64,000 nucleotides of DNA from Candidatus Methylospira mobilis (GTDB lineage Bacteria; Pseudomonadota; Gammaproteobacteria; Methylococcales; Methylococcaceae), in the NCBI RefSeq assembly GCF_009498235.1, contig NZ_CP044205.1, positions 3,349,389 through 3,413,388 of the forward strand, written 5' to 3'. The translations under genes were made by a program, and so were the position numbers. Position 1 is the stretch's first letter; each line of letters starts with the position of its first letter. Positions 28,193 to 39,842 of this stretch are shown here, piece after piece. The notes beneath the pieces are model-generated. The model saw nothing but the letters and a program-made list of their open reading frames with translations. It was not told where the DNA came from and did no database searches.

Positions 28193-29340
28193 AACAGCAC
28201 CGCAACCGCACCGAATACTCCGGTTTGAATCTGCTGGTCATACACGGTACCCGGCACCTGATTCGCCCCGGAAGACGTCTGCTGCCATTCCAGTTTGATG
28301 GAATAATGGCTCTCAGGACGCCAAACCAGACCGATCAAACCGATATCGACGGGATCGCTTTTATAGGCAAACTGAAAATGCTCAAACCTGCCAATGGCAT
28401 GAAAACCATAAAACAAAGGGATAGCCATTTGCAAATAACCGCCCCAATCGGCTGAATGCGCCAACGGGGTCGGGTAATATACGTGCGTATAAAGCAACTC
28501 CGTTTCCAGCTCGAAATATCGGTGTTTCCAGTTGGCGTCGAAACTGACGCCTGCATGACTGGAGTCAACACTGTTGCTGTTTTGCAAGCGCGCATATTGC
28601 AGCTCGATACCGGCGTAAAACTCCAGATCCTCGTGCAAAGTCCAGCGTCCGCCGAATGTAGTCTGATAACCGGGCTGATTGGGTCCTATGGAAACCGGCA
28701 GGAATTCAGTATAGGGCTGAACATAGACCTCCACGGCATGTCCGGACATCAGATCGAATTCGTGGCGCGCCTGCAGACCGGTTATATAGTTGGCTACCGA
28801 AGAAGCCGAGGTTATCGGTCTGTTGACGGTCCAGACCAGCGGCGAGGCATGTATCAGGTTCCAGTGATTGATCGGCGCTAGAAATTTGCCCGCGCGTAAG
28901 GTATCGCTCTCGGTGACTTCGAAATCGTTATATAAACGCTCGATTGTCAGTTGCGCGCTATTGAACTGCGCGCCCTTTCCCTCAACCCACAACGGAGCGG
29001 CGTATATTTCCGCCTCCATGAAGGGGTTTATCCAGCGATTGATTCTGGCCGAAACGAACAGCGCAAGATCGTCCAGCGTAATCGAAGCCTGCGCGTTCTT
29101 TGGTCCGGCGCCCTCCAGATTGACATACCCGGAAAAACGCCATCTATCGAAAAACGAGGGTTCGGCGTCTGCCGCCGAAAGTTCTTTATGCTCGTCCAGC
29201 CATTGCGCTTGCCACTGATCGAAAAACGAAGGCTGATCGCCGGCGCGCGCTACCGAGCCGCACGCAAGCAGTATCATGCCGAGCAGTGCTGCTGAAACCC
29301 GGACTAAGACTTGTCCGGATTTGTACTTACATGAGAGCAA
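28189..29340 (-). CDS. Outer-membrane beta-barrel (porin-like) protein
   Basis: 383 residues, first gene of the operon. It has an N-terminal signal (about 1-33); LLAC within it could be read as a lipobox, but ARAG further on suits signal peptidase I. Alternating aromatic strands fill the body (RWRFSGYVNLEGAG, FVSARINRWINPFMEAEIY, AGKFLAPINHWN), and the protein ends in GAVAVLF, with the terminal Phe of BAM-assembled barrels. The GKFLAP..W pattern resembles porins of the phosphate-porin type. Its grouping with a binding protein, kinase and HD-GYP regulator suggests a surface sensing or uptake module. Confidence 0.8.
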   Translation of the reverse strand: MLSCKYKSGQVLVRVSAALLGMILLACGSVARAGDQPSFFDQWQAQWLDEHKELSAADAEPSFFDRWRFSGYVNLEGAGPKNAQASITLDDLALFVSARINRWINPFMEAEIYAAPLWVEGKGAQFNSAQLTIERLYNDFEVTESDTLRAGKFLAPINHWNLIHASPLVWTVNRPITSASSVANYITGLQARHEFDLMSGHAVEVYVQPYTEFLPVSIGPNQPGYQTTFGGRWTLHEDLEFYAGIELQYARLQNSNSVDSSHAGVSFDANWKHRYFELETELLYTHVYYPTPLAHSADWGGYLQMAIPLFYGFHAIGRFEHFQFAYKSDPVDIGLIGLVWRPESHYSIKLEWQQTSSGANQVPGTVYDQQIQTGVFGAVAVLF

Positions 29341-29559
29341 ATATCAGTCCTATGAATCGTGATAAGCAACTATCGGGGTTGCAGCCTCTGCAAACCATCA
29401 TCATCTGTTGTTGCTATTGTAAGCGTAATCGATGCAATGCGGGCAAACCGAGCTCCGTCTACGGACGAAAAGTGTATCCAGGTCTTCGCAGCAATTAAGT
29501 GAGAAAGGATGGAAAGGCTATTACGATTGTTTGAGCCGATAGCAACCTGACAACTTTAA
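29341..29559. other. Intergenic upstream of the four-gene operon
   Basis: No gene seen. It should contain the promoter of the minus-strand barrel-protein operon. A GGGCAAACC-like string near 29437-29447 was weighed as a c-di-GMP riboswitch and rejected. Confidence 0.4.
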
Positions 29560-29992
29560 GCTGCGATAGCGTATGTCGATCTGGATCCGGTGCGCGCCGG
29601 GATTGCCGAAACACTGGAAACTTCAGAACTCACCTCGATACAACAGCGCATAGCCGATTTGTCCGGCATGGGCGCGGCATCCGGCAACAATCCACGAAAT
29701 GCGCAGAACTCCGGCAACCCATACGCCGAAACGTCTACCTGGGCGGCGCTGATGCCGTCCGACGCCACCAGCCGTAGCGGCTGGGCGCATCCGTTTGCGT
29801 TCGAGGGCTATCTGGAGTTGATCGGCTGGCGCGGCCGCGCGTTGCACCCCACCAGGCGCGACTTTATCCAGGAAGACCAGGCGAAGTTACGGAATCGTCT
29901 CGGGTTTCGAAGACAAAACGTTTATCAATGATTTTGCCGATCACATTCAGAAAGCGTTTGGTTCCGCGATAGGCGTTCCGGCGGCAGAGTAA
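29560..29992 (+). pseudogene. C-terminal remnant of a RAYT (REP-associated, Y1-type) transposase
   Basis: The plus-strand reading AYVDLDPVRAGIAETLETSE then LTSIQQRI is the family block that follows the catalytic Tyr region, and FEGYLELIGWRGRALHPTRR is the usual C-terminal block. The frame then shifts near 29900 and ends GFEDKTFINDFADHIQKAFG then SAIGVPAAE, stop 29990-29992. The catalytic N-terminal half (HUH motif) is missing. RAYTs mobilise REP palindromes; two REP-like repeats occur in this window. Confidence 0.85.
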
Positions 29993-30151
29993 GTATCTTC
30001 GCGGAGTCCGAATGGCGAGAAAGATGTTTGCAGCTGCGCAAGCGGCATGGCGTTTCTAAGGGAAACGTACGAGAAAGCCAAACGAAACAAACACAAACGC
30101 ACCCGCTTTGTATACCCGGCACAACCTCCGCAAGCTCCTGCAGTATAGAAA

Positions 30152-31357
30152 TCACGCAATTTTGCAATAAAAAACCAGATAACCAAAACCGGCGCCCGCA
30201 AGGATTAACCAACCCGAGTTAACCCGGTAACGGAACAACAAGAAAACCGATGCCAGGGCAAGCAAGCCGGTGAAGCAGTCTACCATTGTCGTCGCCCCCA
30301 GCCGCCAGGTTACGATTGCCATCAGCGCGAGCGAAGCGACATTCACGCCATCCAGGAATGCGCCGGCAATTGCGGATTTGCGTAGCCTCGGTACGAATGG
30401 CCCGCTGATCGCGACAAAGAAAAATGCAGGGATGAAAATGCCGGCTGTGGCTACTACCGCTCCCTTCGTACCAGCCAACACATAGCCGATGAACGTGGCG
30501 GTGGTGAACACCGGCCCCGGAGTGATCTGGCCAACGGCAATCGCATCCATGAGCTGGGCGTCGGTCAGCCAGTGCCAGCGTTCGACCAGATCGGCATTAA
30601 GAAAGGCCAGCAGCACGTAACCACTGCCGAACAATATGGAACCCACCTTGGCGAAGAATAAAAACAGCGTCCAGAGGTTGAACGGCATGGATACGGCGGC
30701 GGCTCCGGCAACGCCCGCAGCCGAAATGAACGGGAAAACCGGCGCGATGCCCAGCAAAGGCGGGCGAGACCCGAATACTGCGTTTCGCCATGCTTTCCCG
30801 GCCCGAACACCCGCCACGAGCAGTCCTGTGCCAAAAAGAACGGCGAGTTCATCAGCGCCGAAAAAAATCAGCCCGACGCCGAGCAGCCCGGCCAAGGCCA
30901 GCCCCGTATTTTTGACCGCAGTGCAGCCCAGCCCCCACAAGGCTTGGACAATCACTGCGATGATGACGGGTTTAACGCCGTAGAGCAGCCCTTCGGTTTG
31001 CGGCAGCTCGCCAAATCGAACGTAGGCCCAGGCGATGACGCCGACGATCAGCGTTGCAGGCAAAATGAAGCAGCATCCGGCAATCACCAGGCCCGCCCAT
31101 CCAGCGCGGCGATGGCCGATGTGTATGGCCAATTCAGTGGAGTTCGGACCGGGAATCAGGCTGGTCGCACCGAGCAAATCGAGAAACGCCTCGCGCGTGA
31201 GCCATCGCCGCCTACGCACGACCTCGTCTTCCATCATCGCAATATGCGCAGCCGGACCGCCAAACGCCGTCGTACCCAAGTGGAGAAACAAACCGGCGAG
31301 TTCAAGCAACCGGTACAGCCAAAGGCTGATATTACGTACTTTCTCTGTCATGCCCAC
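30152..31357 (-). CDS. chrA: Chromate transporter ChrA (bidomain)
   Basis: 401 residues with two homologous CHR domains. The first carries HLGTTAFGGPAAHIAMMEDE and SLIPGPNSTELAIHIG; the second carries FAKVGSILFGSGYVLLAFL and GQITPGPVFTTATFIGYV. About ten to twelve membrane helices are expected. Long-chain CHR proteins expel chromate by proton-driven export, and some act on sulfate-like anions. No chrB regulator is adjacent. The gene is followed downstream only by the RAYT remnant and stands alone. Confidence 0.94.
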   Translation of the reverse strand: MGMTEKVRNISLWLYRLLELAGLFLHLGTTAFGGPAAHIAMMEDEVVRRRRWLTREAFLDLLGATSLIPGPNSTELAIHIGHRRAGWAGLVIAGCCFILPATLIVGVIAWAYVRFGELPQTEGLLYGVKPVIIAVIVQALWGLGCTAVKNTGLALAGLLGVGLIFFGADELAVLFGTGLLVAGVRAGKAWRNAVFGSRPPLLGIAPVFPFISAAGVAGAAAVSMPFNLWTLFLFFAKVGSILFGSGYVLLAFLNADLVERWHWLTDAQLMDAIAVGQITPGPVFTTATFIGYVLAGTKGAVVATAGIFIPAFFFVAISGPFVPRLRKSAIAGAFLDGVNVASLALMAIVTWRLGATTMVDCFTGLLALASVFLLFRYRVNSGWLILAGAGFGYLVFYCKIA

Positions 31358-31471
31358 GATCCCGGCAACACGCTCGGCCGAACGTCAGGATAAACACAGG
31401 CCGGGCGAGCATACCCGGCAAGACCGCCAGGCATCGAACAGATTGCGCTGCGCCTGCGTCAGCTTTATTCA

Positions 31472-31642
31472 TTATTTCGTCAAATCGCGGTAAGTACGGA
31501 AAAAAGAAAAGGCGGAGTAAATCATCACAGCAAACAATACCCACTCTTCCACCGACACGGCGGCCGGATCGTCATCCAACACGATCATCGCAATGGCCGA
31601 AACCGTAAATAGTGAGAAATAACTCAACAGCGTCAACATCAT
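31472..31642 (-). CDS. Small two-helix membrane protein
   Basis: 56 residues ([56 protein letters not shown]). Two hydrophobic helices flank an acidic turn. The start overlaps the ttcA stop (ATGA at 31639-31642), so it is translationally coupled to ttcA. Family not recognised. The longer open frame to 31942 would run through ttcA and is not believed. Confidence 0.6.
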   Translation of the reverse strand: MMLTLLSYFSLFTVSAIAMIVLDDDPAAVSVEEWVLFAVMIYSAFSFFRTYRDLTK

Positions 31643-32520
31643 GCCCCCCAAAGCTCCAGCGCTTCCTGCTCGCTGCCTTCGGTATCGGCGACCTGCAGAT
31701 CTGAGCGTAGCGATTCCAGACCGGCAAAGTCGAACAGCGCCACGTCCGCCAATTGCGAGGGCGCCACGTTCTGCAACGCGCTGAAAATGGTTTCCGACCG
31801 TCCCGGCGCCTGCTTTTCCCAGGATAACAACATTTCCTTCATCGCCTGACGCTGAAGGTTTTGTTGCGATCCGCAAAGATTGCACGGAATAATCGGAAAA
31901 TCCTTGGCCTGCGCATAGCGCGCGATATCCTTTTCCTTGCAAAAAGCCAGCGGACGAATGACGATGTGCCGCCGGTCGTCGCTCAGCAGCTTGGGCGGCA
32001 TGGATTTAAGGCTGCCGCCATGAAACAGATTCAGAAAAAATGTTTCAAGTATATCGTCGCGATGATGGCCCAACGCGATTTTGGTTATACCATGCTCGCC
32101 GGCATAGCGATACAGCATGCCGCGTCTGAGCCTGGAACACAGCCCGCAAGTGGTTTTCCCTTCGGGGATCACCCGTTTAACGATACTGTAGGTGTCTTTT
32201 TCAATGATATGAAACGGGACGCCTCTGGCGCTCAGGTAACCCGGAAGCACATCTTCCGGGAAGCCGGGCTGTTTCTGGTCGAGGTTCACGGCGACGATAT
32301 CGAAATGCACCGGCGCGTTGACTCTCAGACTCAACAGCATATCGAGCAGCGTATAGGAATCCTTGCCACCGGAAAGACAAACCATGACGCGGTCGCCTTC
32401 CTCTAACATCCGGTAGCGGGCAATGGCTTCGCCCGTCAGCCGGCGCAAACGTTTTTGCAGTTTATTGAACTCGTACCGCTGCTTTTCGTTAAGCGCCTGT
32501 GCAGCCGGCTTAGCCTGCAT
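31639..32520 (-). CDS. ttcA: tRNA 2-thiocytidine biosynthesis protein TtcA
   Basis: Thiolates cytidine 32 of tRNA in an ATP- and Fe-S-dependent reaction. 293 residues. The PP-loop SGGKDS is at residues 50-55; the two CxxC pairs binding the cluster are TTCGLCSR near 125 and IPCNLCGS near 215; [19 protein letters not shown] is the family middle motif. Its start overlaps the end of fabB by 11 bases (32510-32520), an unusual operon partner, and its stop couples to the small membrane ORF. Confidence 0.95.
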   Translation of the reverse strand: MQAKPAAQALNEKQRYEFNKLQKRLRRLTGEAIARYRMLEEGDRVMVCLSGGKDSYTLLDMLLSLRVNAPVHFDIVAVNLDQKQPGFPEDVLPGYLSARGVPFHIIEKDTYSIVKRVIPEGKTTCGLCSRLRRGMLYRYAGEHGITKIALGHHRDDILETFFLNLFHGGSLKSMPPKLLSDDRRHIVIRPLAFCKEKDIARYAQAKDFPIIPCNLCGSQQNLQRQAMKEMLLSWEKQAPGRSETIFSALQNVAPSQLADVALFDFAGLESLRSDLQVADTEGSEQEALELWGA

Positions 32521-33727
32521 ACCGCTGAAAGATCAATGTCGCATTGGTGCCGCCAAAACCGAAGCTGTTGGACATGACGGTATCAAGCCGAGCATTGTCA
32601 ACACGCTCGCGCACCACGGGCACGCCTTCCGCGCCGGGATCCAGTTGCGTGATATTAGCGGAGGCGCTGATAAATCCTTCCTGCATCATCAGCAGCGAGT
32701 AGATCGCTTCATGCACGCCGGCGGCGCCCAGCGCGTGACCGGATAACGATTTTGTCGATGCGATTGGCGGCACCTGGTCGCCGAAAACTTCCTTGACCGC
32801 CTGCAACTCCTTGATATCGCCGATAGGCGTACTGGTGCCGTGGGCGTTGATGTAGTCAATTTGCCCCCGGGTGGTCGCCATAGCCAGACGCATGCAGCGC
32901 ACCGCGCCTTCGCCCGAAGGCTGCACCATGTCATAACCGTCGGAAGTGGCTCCGTATCCCACCACCTCGCCGTAAATTTTCGCGCCGCGCGCCTTGGCGT
33001 GCTCCAGTTCTTCCAGCACCAGCACACCGCCGCCTCCGGAGATCACGAAGCCGTCGCGCGTCTCGTCGTAAGGCCTGGAAGCGGTCAGCGGATTATCGTT
33101 ATATTTCGAAGACAAGGCGCCCATCGCGTCGAACAGCACGGTCATGGTCCAATGCACTTCCTCGCCGCCTCCGGCGAACACAACGTCCTGCTTGCCCAGT
33201 TGAATCTGCTCGGCGCCGTTGCCGATGCAATGCGCGCTGGTGGAGCAAGCGGAGCTGATGGAGTAATTCACGCCCTTGATCTTGAACGGCGTCGCCAGAC
33301 ACGCGGAGTTGGTGTTGGACATGGCGCGCGGCACCATGTACGGTCCGACCTTTTTTACGCCCTTTTCACGGAAAGTATCCCACGCAAGCAACATGTTCGA
33401 GGTCGACGGCCCACCCGATCCCATGATCAGACCGGTGCGCGGATTCGAAACGTCGGACTCTTCGAGTCCGGAATCCTGTATGGCTTCCTGCATCGCGACA
33501 TAATTGAACGCCGCGCCGTCCCCCATGAAACGCCGCGCCTTGCGGTCGATCAAATCTTCCAGCGCGATTTTAATAGGCCCATGCACATGGCTTCTGAAGC
33601 CCAGCGTCTGGTACTCTTCGCTGAATGCGATACCCGAGCGCCCCTCGCGCAAAGACTCGGCAACAGCCAGTTTATTGTTACCCAAACTGGAAACGATACC
33701 TACACCGGTTACGACTACACGTCTCAT
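32510..33727 (-). CDS. fabB: 3-oxoacyl-ACP synthase I
   Basis: Elongates unsaturated acyl-ACPs. 405 residues with the Cys-His-His triad visible: [10 protein letters not shown] near residue 162, [11 protein letters not shown] near 297, and [12 protein letters not shown] near 332. The [12 protein letters not shown]-terminal motif is present. The sequence [20 protein letters not shown] is of the FabB rather than FabF kind. It lies just after fabA (11-base gap), the standard pair for making cis-unsaturated fatty acids in gammaproteobacteria, and overlaps ttcA. Confidence 0.96.
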   Translation of the reverse strand: MRRVVVTGVGIVSSLGNNKLAVAESLREGRSGIAFSEEYQTLGFRSHVHGPIKIALEDLIDRKARRFMGDGAAFNYVAMQEAIQDSGLEESDVSNPRTGLIMGSGGPSTSNMLLAWDTFREKGVKKVGPYMVPRAMSNTNSACLATPFKIKGVNYSISSACSTSAHCIGNGAEQIQLGKQDVVFAGGGEEVHWTMTVLFDAMGALSSKYNDNPLTASRPYDETRDGFVISGGGGVLVLEELEHAKARGAKIYGEVVGYGATSDGYDMVQPSGEGAVRCMRLAMATTRGQIDYINAHGTSTPIGDIKELQAVKEVFGDQVPPIASTKSLSGHALGAAGVHEAIYSLLMMQEGFISASANITQLDPGAEGVPVVRERVDNARLDTVMSNSFGFGGTNATLIFQRYAG

Positions 33728-33738
33728 AATGGGCCTCC

Positions 33739-34254
33739 TCAGAAATCGTCCGTAGAGATAAACAGACCGACGCGCAGGTCGGTCGCTTCATAGATGATTT
33801 TGCCGTCGCACGCCATTGTTGCATCGGCGATCCCCATCACTAATTTACGCATCATGACTCTTTTGAGATTGATCTGGTAAGTAACCAGCGAATTGTGCGG
33901 CAATACCTGTCCACGAAATTTTACCTCCCCAACGCCAAGCGCCCGTCCGCGCCCCTTTCCATCCATCCATCCCAGATAGAAACCGACCAATTGCCACATG
34001 GCGTCGAGACCCAGACAGCCGGGCATAACCGGATCGTTCTGGAAGTGACAGGAAAAAAACCACAGAGCGGGATTTACGTCCAGCTCCGCAACTATCTCTC
34101 CCTTTTTAAGGGCTCCACCATCGTCGTTGATTCGGATAATCCGGTCAAACATCAGCATCGGCGGCAGCGGCAGCTGCGCGTTACCTGGACCAAACAATTC
34201 ACCCCTACCACATTGGAGCAGTTCTTCCCGGGTATAGCTATGCTGCTTTTGCAT
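33739..34254 (-). CDS. fabA: 3-hydroxydecanoyl-ACP dehydratase/isomerase
   Basis: Makes and isomerises trans-2-decenoyl-ACP, the branch point to unsaturated fatty acids. 171 residues from the ATG at 34252-34254, the family length (E. coli 172); an upstream ATG at 34281 would add nine residues. The catalytic His is in [14 protein letters not shown] (near 70) and the Asp in LGLDAMWQL (near 84). FabR or FadR operators were not recognised upstream. Confidence 0.95.
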   Translation of the reverse strand: MQKQHSYTREELLQCGRGELFGPGNAQLPLPPMLMFDRIIRINDDGGALKKGEIVAELDVNPALWFFSCHFQNDPVMPGCLGLDAMWQLVGFYLGWMDGKGRGRALGVGEVKFRGQVLPHNSLVTYQINLKRVMMRKLVMGIADATMACDGKIIYEATDLRVGLFISTDDF

Positions 34255-34371
34255 TGTTATTTTTGGCACCTTGACCGGCATATATTAAGTTAAGAATGAT
34301 ATTATCGCTCACTTGGAAAATAAATTCAGTAGCAACGTCAAAACCAGGGCTACAGACTCGCCATACATATA

Positions 34372-35208
34372 ATGAACTCACGCCACGACATGCATACACA
34401 TTCGCTTGCGTCCGACGGCGTCTATGAACCGGCGGAACTGGTACGACATGCCGCGCAGGCCGGCATCACCGAACTGGCGTTAAGCGATCACGACACCACC
34501 GCAGGCATAGTCGAAGCCGACGCAACGGCGTGCCAGACAGGGATAAGACTGATTCCCGCCGTTGAAGTTTCCACAAGCTGGCAGTCAAAAGCCATACACA
34601 TTGTGGGCCTCAACATCGACATCGACTCGCCGGTTTTGCAAGCCGGCTTGCGAGAGCTGCAAAACATACGTGACGCCCGCGCCAGAGAAATGGGAGCCCG
34701 GCTGACAAAACACGGTTTTCCGGATAGCTATTCCGCTGCCATGGCGCTTGCCGGAGCAGGCATGATAACGCGCACGCATTTTGCCAGACACCTGTGCAAT
34801 ATCGGCGTAGCAGGCAGTATCAGCGAGGTGTTCGAGCGCTATCTGAGACAGGGAAAGCCGGGCTATGTATCCACGCAATGGGCGGAAATCGGCGATGCCA
34901 TTGCCTGGATTAAAGCCGCTGGAGGCGTAGCGACATTGGCGCATCCCCATCGCTATAAACTGACCGCCAGCTGGTTGCGCCGGCTGCTCACCGACTTCAA
35001 GCAGGCGGGAGGACAGGCAATGGAGATTGTTTCAGGAAACACGCCGCCGCAGGATATACAAAGCGCCGCCACTCTGGCGCGAAAATTCGAGCTATTGGCT
35101 TCGACAGGCTCCGATTTCCACGCCCCCGAACACACCTGGGTCAAACTGGGCAGGCTGCCTGCCTTGCCAGCCGACCTTGTGCCGGTTTGGAGTTGCTGGC
35201 GTGCATGA
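34372..35208 (+). CDS. PHP-domain 5'-3' exoribonuclease (RNase AM/TrpH family)
   Basis: 278 residues. The PHP metal-site motifs are in order: DMHTHSLASDG at 6-16, LALSDHDTTAGI near 36-47, ITRTHFARHL near 131, ATLAHPHRY near 186-194, and STGSDFHAPEHTWVKLG near 244-260. Members (E. coli YciV) trim the 5' ends of 5S rRNA and degrade short 5'-phosphate RNAs and 3',5'-bisphosphonucleotides. The trpH label is positional only. It is divergent from fabA and overlaps the GTG start of the glycosylase gene. Confidence 0.88.
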   Translation: MNSRHDMHTHSLASDGVYEPAELVRHAAQAGITELALSDHDTTAGIVEADATACQTGIRLIPAVEVSTSWQSKAIHIVGLNIDIDSPVLQAGLRELQNIRDARAREMGARLTKHGFPDSYSAAMALAGAGMITRTHFARHLCNIGVAGSISEVFERYLRQGKPGYVSTQWAEIGDAIAWIKAAGGVATLAHPHRYKLTASWLRRLLTDFKQAGGQAMEIVSGNTPPQDIQSAATLARKFELLASTGSDFHAPEHTWVKLGRLPALPADLVPVWSCWRA

Positions 35209-35809
35209 CGGCAAAAACACCATTGAGCGATGTCTGTGGGCCTGTAAAACGCCGGAAGAGCAGCATTATCACGACAAGGAGTGGGGCGTTCCCCAACACG
35301 ATGACCGCGTTTTGTTTGAGTTTCTGGTGCTCGAAAGCGCTCAGGCCGGCTTGAGTTGGCTGACAATACTGCGCAAACGGGAAGCCTACCGCGCAGCTTT
35401 CGCCGGATTCGCTGTCGAACAGGTTGCAGCGTTCGACCCGAAAAAAGTCGAGGAACTCATCGCCAATCCCGGCATAGTTCGTAATCGTCGCAAAATCCTC
35501 TCGGCCGTTTCCAACGCAAAGCTGTTTCTGGACATACAGGAAAGCTTCGGCAGCTTCGACAGCTACTTATGGCGCTTTGTCGACAATACACCGCTTCAAA
35601 ACGCCTGGCGCGGCGCCGGCTGCGTACCTGCGCATACCCCGCAATCGGACGCATTAAGCAAGGATCTGCGCCAACGCGGCTTTCAGTTTACCGGCACCAC
35701 TATAATGTATGCCTATATGCAGGCAGTAGGCATGGTGAACGATCACAGCATTAACTGTTTTCGCTGGGCGGAGTGCGCACGCCCCAAACAGTTGCAGGAA
35801 ACCCCATAA
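35201..35809 (+). CDS. tag: DNA-3-methyladenine glycosylase I
   Basis: Removes 3-methyladenine from alkylated DNA. 202 residues from a GTG at 35201 (GGAG eight bases upstream), overlapping the PHP gene stop. The zinc-site residues are visible: RCLWAC at the N-terminus with the following HYHDKEWGVP, and the C-terminal DHSINCFRWAEC. LVLESAQAGLSWLTILRKRE is the family's substrate-pocket block. The frame is open further upstream to 35027, but that would lie wholly inside the PHP gene. Confidence 0.93.
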   Translation: MHDGKNTIERCLWACKTPEEQHYHDKEWGVPQHDDRVLFEFLVLESAQAGLSWLTILRKREAYRAAFAGFAVEQVAAFDPKKVEELIANPGIVRNRRKILSAVSNAKLFLDIQESFGSFDSYLWRFVDNTPLQNAWRGAGCVPAHTPQSDALSKDLRQRGFQFTGTTIMYAYMQAVGMVNDHSINCFRWAECARPKQLQETP

Positions 35810-36145
35810 AGACGCTTTGGCGCATCCAATAGCAACCCCCGGTAGACAACAGCCATTGACACCTTACAAAGCGGCGAACCAGCCGTTCCACGGTTGAAGA
35901 ATGCAACCCGCCTCCATCCCTAAAAAATAATACAGCATTTACGCATGAATGATTGAAATAGACATAAGGCTTCTGTATGCTTGAACTCGGCTGCGTTTAG
36001 GATCGTTGCAGTTGAGTCTGTACAGTTAGCCTCTGTGACCCTCTTCAACCGCTCCCTCTCCCAGTTGGAAAGCCGCGCGATCAGTAAATATAACGGGTTG
36101 TATCGGCTCAGTTGAGCATATTTAAGTTAGTGAGATTTAACAAGC
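35810..36145. other. Intergenic, likely cspA promoter and leader
   Basis: 336 bases with no gene seen. A long untranslated leader is usual for cold-shock genes; I could not delimit the promoter. Confidence 0.4.
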
Positions 36146-36355
36146 ATGTCACAAGAGCAGAAAGGAACCGTAAAATGGTTCAATGAAACAAAAGGTTACG
36201 GGTTCATCCAAAGTGAGAAGGGTGGCGATTTGTTCGTTCACTTCCGCTCCATAGTCGGGTCGGGATTTAAAACACTCAAGGAAGGGCAAGCGGTATCCTT
36301 CATTGAAGTACAGGGACAGAAAGGCCCGCAGGCAGATAACGTAACTGTTCTGTAA
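36146..36355 (+). CDS. Cold-shock protein, CspA family
   Basis: 69 residues, one OB-fold domain. RNP1 (KGYGFIQ) at about 18-24 and RNP2 (LFVHF) at about 32-36 are intact; the usual GTVKWFN opening and [10 protein letters not shown] ending are present. It binds single-stranded nucleic acid as an RNA chaperone. It is followed by a strong terminator and then by the deaD-like helicase gene, so two cold-related RNA remodelling genes sit side by side but are probably transcribed separately. Confidence 0.95.
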   Translation: MSQEQKGTVKWFNETKGYGFIQSEKGGDLFVHFRSIVGSGFKTLKEGQAVSFIEVQGQKGPQADNVTVL

Positions 36356-36378
36356 CGGCGTATTTAGGAAATGCTTTG

Positions 36379-36417
36379 AAAAAGCAGGCCGCAAGCAGGC
36401 CTGCTTTTTTGTTTTTT
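36379..36417 (+). terminator. Rho-independent terminator after the cold-shock gene
   Basis: A 10-bp stem AAAGCAGGCC (36381-36390) / GGCCTGCTTT (36398-36407) with a seven-base loop, followed by TTTTTTG and more T. Confidence 0.93.
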
Positions 36418-36498
36418 AGTCCGCAATCGGCTGCGCCCGGGTAATACTGCGGACCCAGTGTCATACACTCCATAATAAATTTTTGAGTCATCCTCCTG

Positions 36499-38250
<1,752 letters not shown>

Positions 38251-38491
38251 GCTGTTTGAGGAATCGCGTCCGGAGCGGCAGAGCGGAAGCTGACCCGTGA
38301 TAAACGCACTGTGGTAAAATGCTACAACGCATGTCGAATACGGCTTTAATCGCGGCGCGCAAAAGCACAGAGCAAGTGTCCGTTGTTCCGGTACTTTGTC
38401 GTCCAGAAAGCTTCCATGCGGAAGCATGGCAAGAGTTGAATAATTATCAGCTAATATACGAACTAAAAAAATCGGGAAGGATTATATAATT

Positions 38492-38818
38492 ATGAACCTA
38501 AATTTTATTCTGGCAAAAACATTGCAATTTGTAACGTTTTTGTTTTTTATCTTCATGGTATTGGTGTATTTCGGCCTGGTACTAATGCTGGCGCTCGCGG
38601 TGCTGTGGTACACAACCAAAATCATCACGCTGATCGGTTTGCCGGCAGTGATTGCGGTTGCCGCAGGAATAGCCGCCCTGGGTTACGTCGGTCTGACCCT
38701 TACACGCATGCCACTGCTTTACACGCTGATTCTGGAAGTCGGTCTTGAACTGGTTAACTTCGGTCAAACCCAGGTTAAACGCTTCGATCCCATCGTCGAA
38801 AAGGCTGCAAACAGATAA
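38492..38818 (+). CDS. Hypothetical inner-membrane protein
   Basis: 108 residues, not recognised. Two or three hydrophobic helices (about 13-38, 41-68, perhaps 72-88) are followed by a soluble tail (LELVNFGQTQVKRFDPIVEK). Preceded by AGGA about ten bases before the ATG. It stands between deaD and a cysteine synthase pseudogene with no clear operon. Confidence 0.6.
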   Translation: MNLNFILAKTLQFVTFLFFIFMVLVYFGLVLMLALAVLWYTTKIITLIGLPAVIAVAAGIAALGYVGLTLTRMPLLYTLILEVGLELVNFGQTQVKRFDPIVEKAANR

Positions 38819-38843
38819 CCGTACCGGACACGTAGAGAGGGGT

Positions 38844-39790
38844 ATGAAGACTGCCGACAGCATTTGATCTGGTCGGCAACACCCCTCTGGTTCGTATTAA
38901 ACACTTGCTGCCCAAATCGGCTGGAGCCGCGCAAGTCGTTGCCAAACTGGAGTTCTTCAATCCTGCTCACAGCGTAAAAGACCGCATCGGTCTGGCCATG
39001 ATCAATGCCGCCGAACAGGCAGGATTAATCAAGGCCGACACCATCATACTCGAGCCCACCAGCGGAAATTCCGGCATAGCGCTGGCGATGGTTTGCGCAG
39101 CGCGCGGCTATCCTTGCGCGCGCTGACCATGCCGGAAACCATGAGCAGGGAAAGACGCGCGCTGCTGCGCGCCTATGGCGCCGATTTGATTCTGACTCCG
39201 GACCCGGCGGAAGGCATGTCCAGCGCCATCCGCAAAGCGGAGGAGCTGGCTGCCGCGGATCCCCGTTACTTTATTCCGCAACAGTTCAGAAACCCCGCCA
39301 ATCCGGCCATCCATCGCAGCACGACCGCAAAAGAAATCTGGCGCGATACCGACGGGCAAATCGACATACTGGTTGCGGGCGGTGGACACCGGCGGCACCA
39401 TAACCGGCGCAGGCATGGCGCTTAAGGAACGTAAACCGTCAATTCAATGCATTGCAGTGGAGCCCGACGCGTCGCCGGTACTTTCAGGCGGACAAAAAGG
39501 CTCACACCAGCTACAAGGCATCGGCCGCCGGTTTCGTACCGGAAATACTTAATCGAAACGCCTACGATGAAGTTATCCATGTAAAAAATGACGATGCGCT
39601 GGAAACAGCGTGCCGTTCGGCACGGGGGAAGAAGGTCTTCTGTAGGCATCTCGCGTCCGGCGCAACCTTGTGGACGGCATTACAGGTCGCTCAACGCCCG
39701 AAAAACAAGGAAAAACTGATAGTCGCAATCGTCCCATCCTTCGGAGAGCGCTATCTGAGTACGACGCTTTTTGCCGGGCTCAGTGATTAA
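38844..39790 (+). pseudogene. cysK: Cysteine synthase, multiply frameshifted
   Basis: Segments of one O-acetylserine sulfhydrylase appear in successive frames: MKTADSI, then [20 protein letters not shown] and [12 protein letters not shown] with the PLP lysine, then [20 protein letters not shown], then [47 protein letters not shown] and [14 protein letters not shown], and finally PSFGERYLSTTLFAGL. Reading it whole needs at least five frame changes (near 38864, 39120, 39385, 39515 and 39630). Genes on both sides are intact, so genuine decay is likelier than poor sequence. Symbol given for the family; cysM is possible. Confidence 0.88.
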
Positions 39791-39842
39791 AGGCGGCATG
39801 GTAGGATAGGGTGCGCGACCAGTATTTGCGCCGGTATAACCC

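Noticed and set aside
29430..29545. Possible c-di-GMP (GEMM) riboswitch
   Set aside because: A GGGCAAACC-like string is present, but the conserved GACGCAAAGCC part and matching helices are not, and it would lie upstream of a transposase remnant.
30000..30110. Extension of the RAYT remnant or a second transposase tail
   Set aside because: The reading RKRHGVSKGNVRES is suggestive but too short and matches no family I can name.
38844..39790. Frameshifts as assembly errors
   Set aside because: Not fully excluded, but flanking genes are clean and at least five indels concentrate in this one gene, so true decay is preferred.
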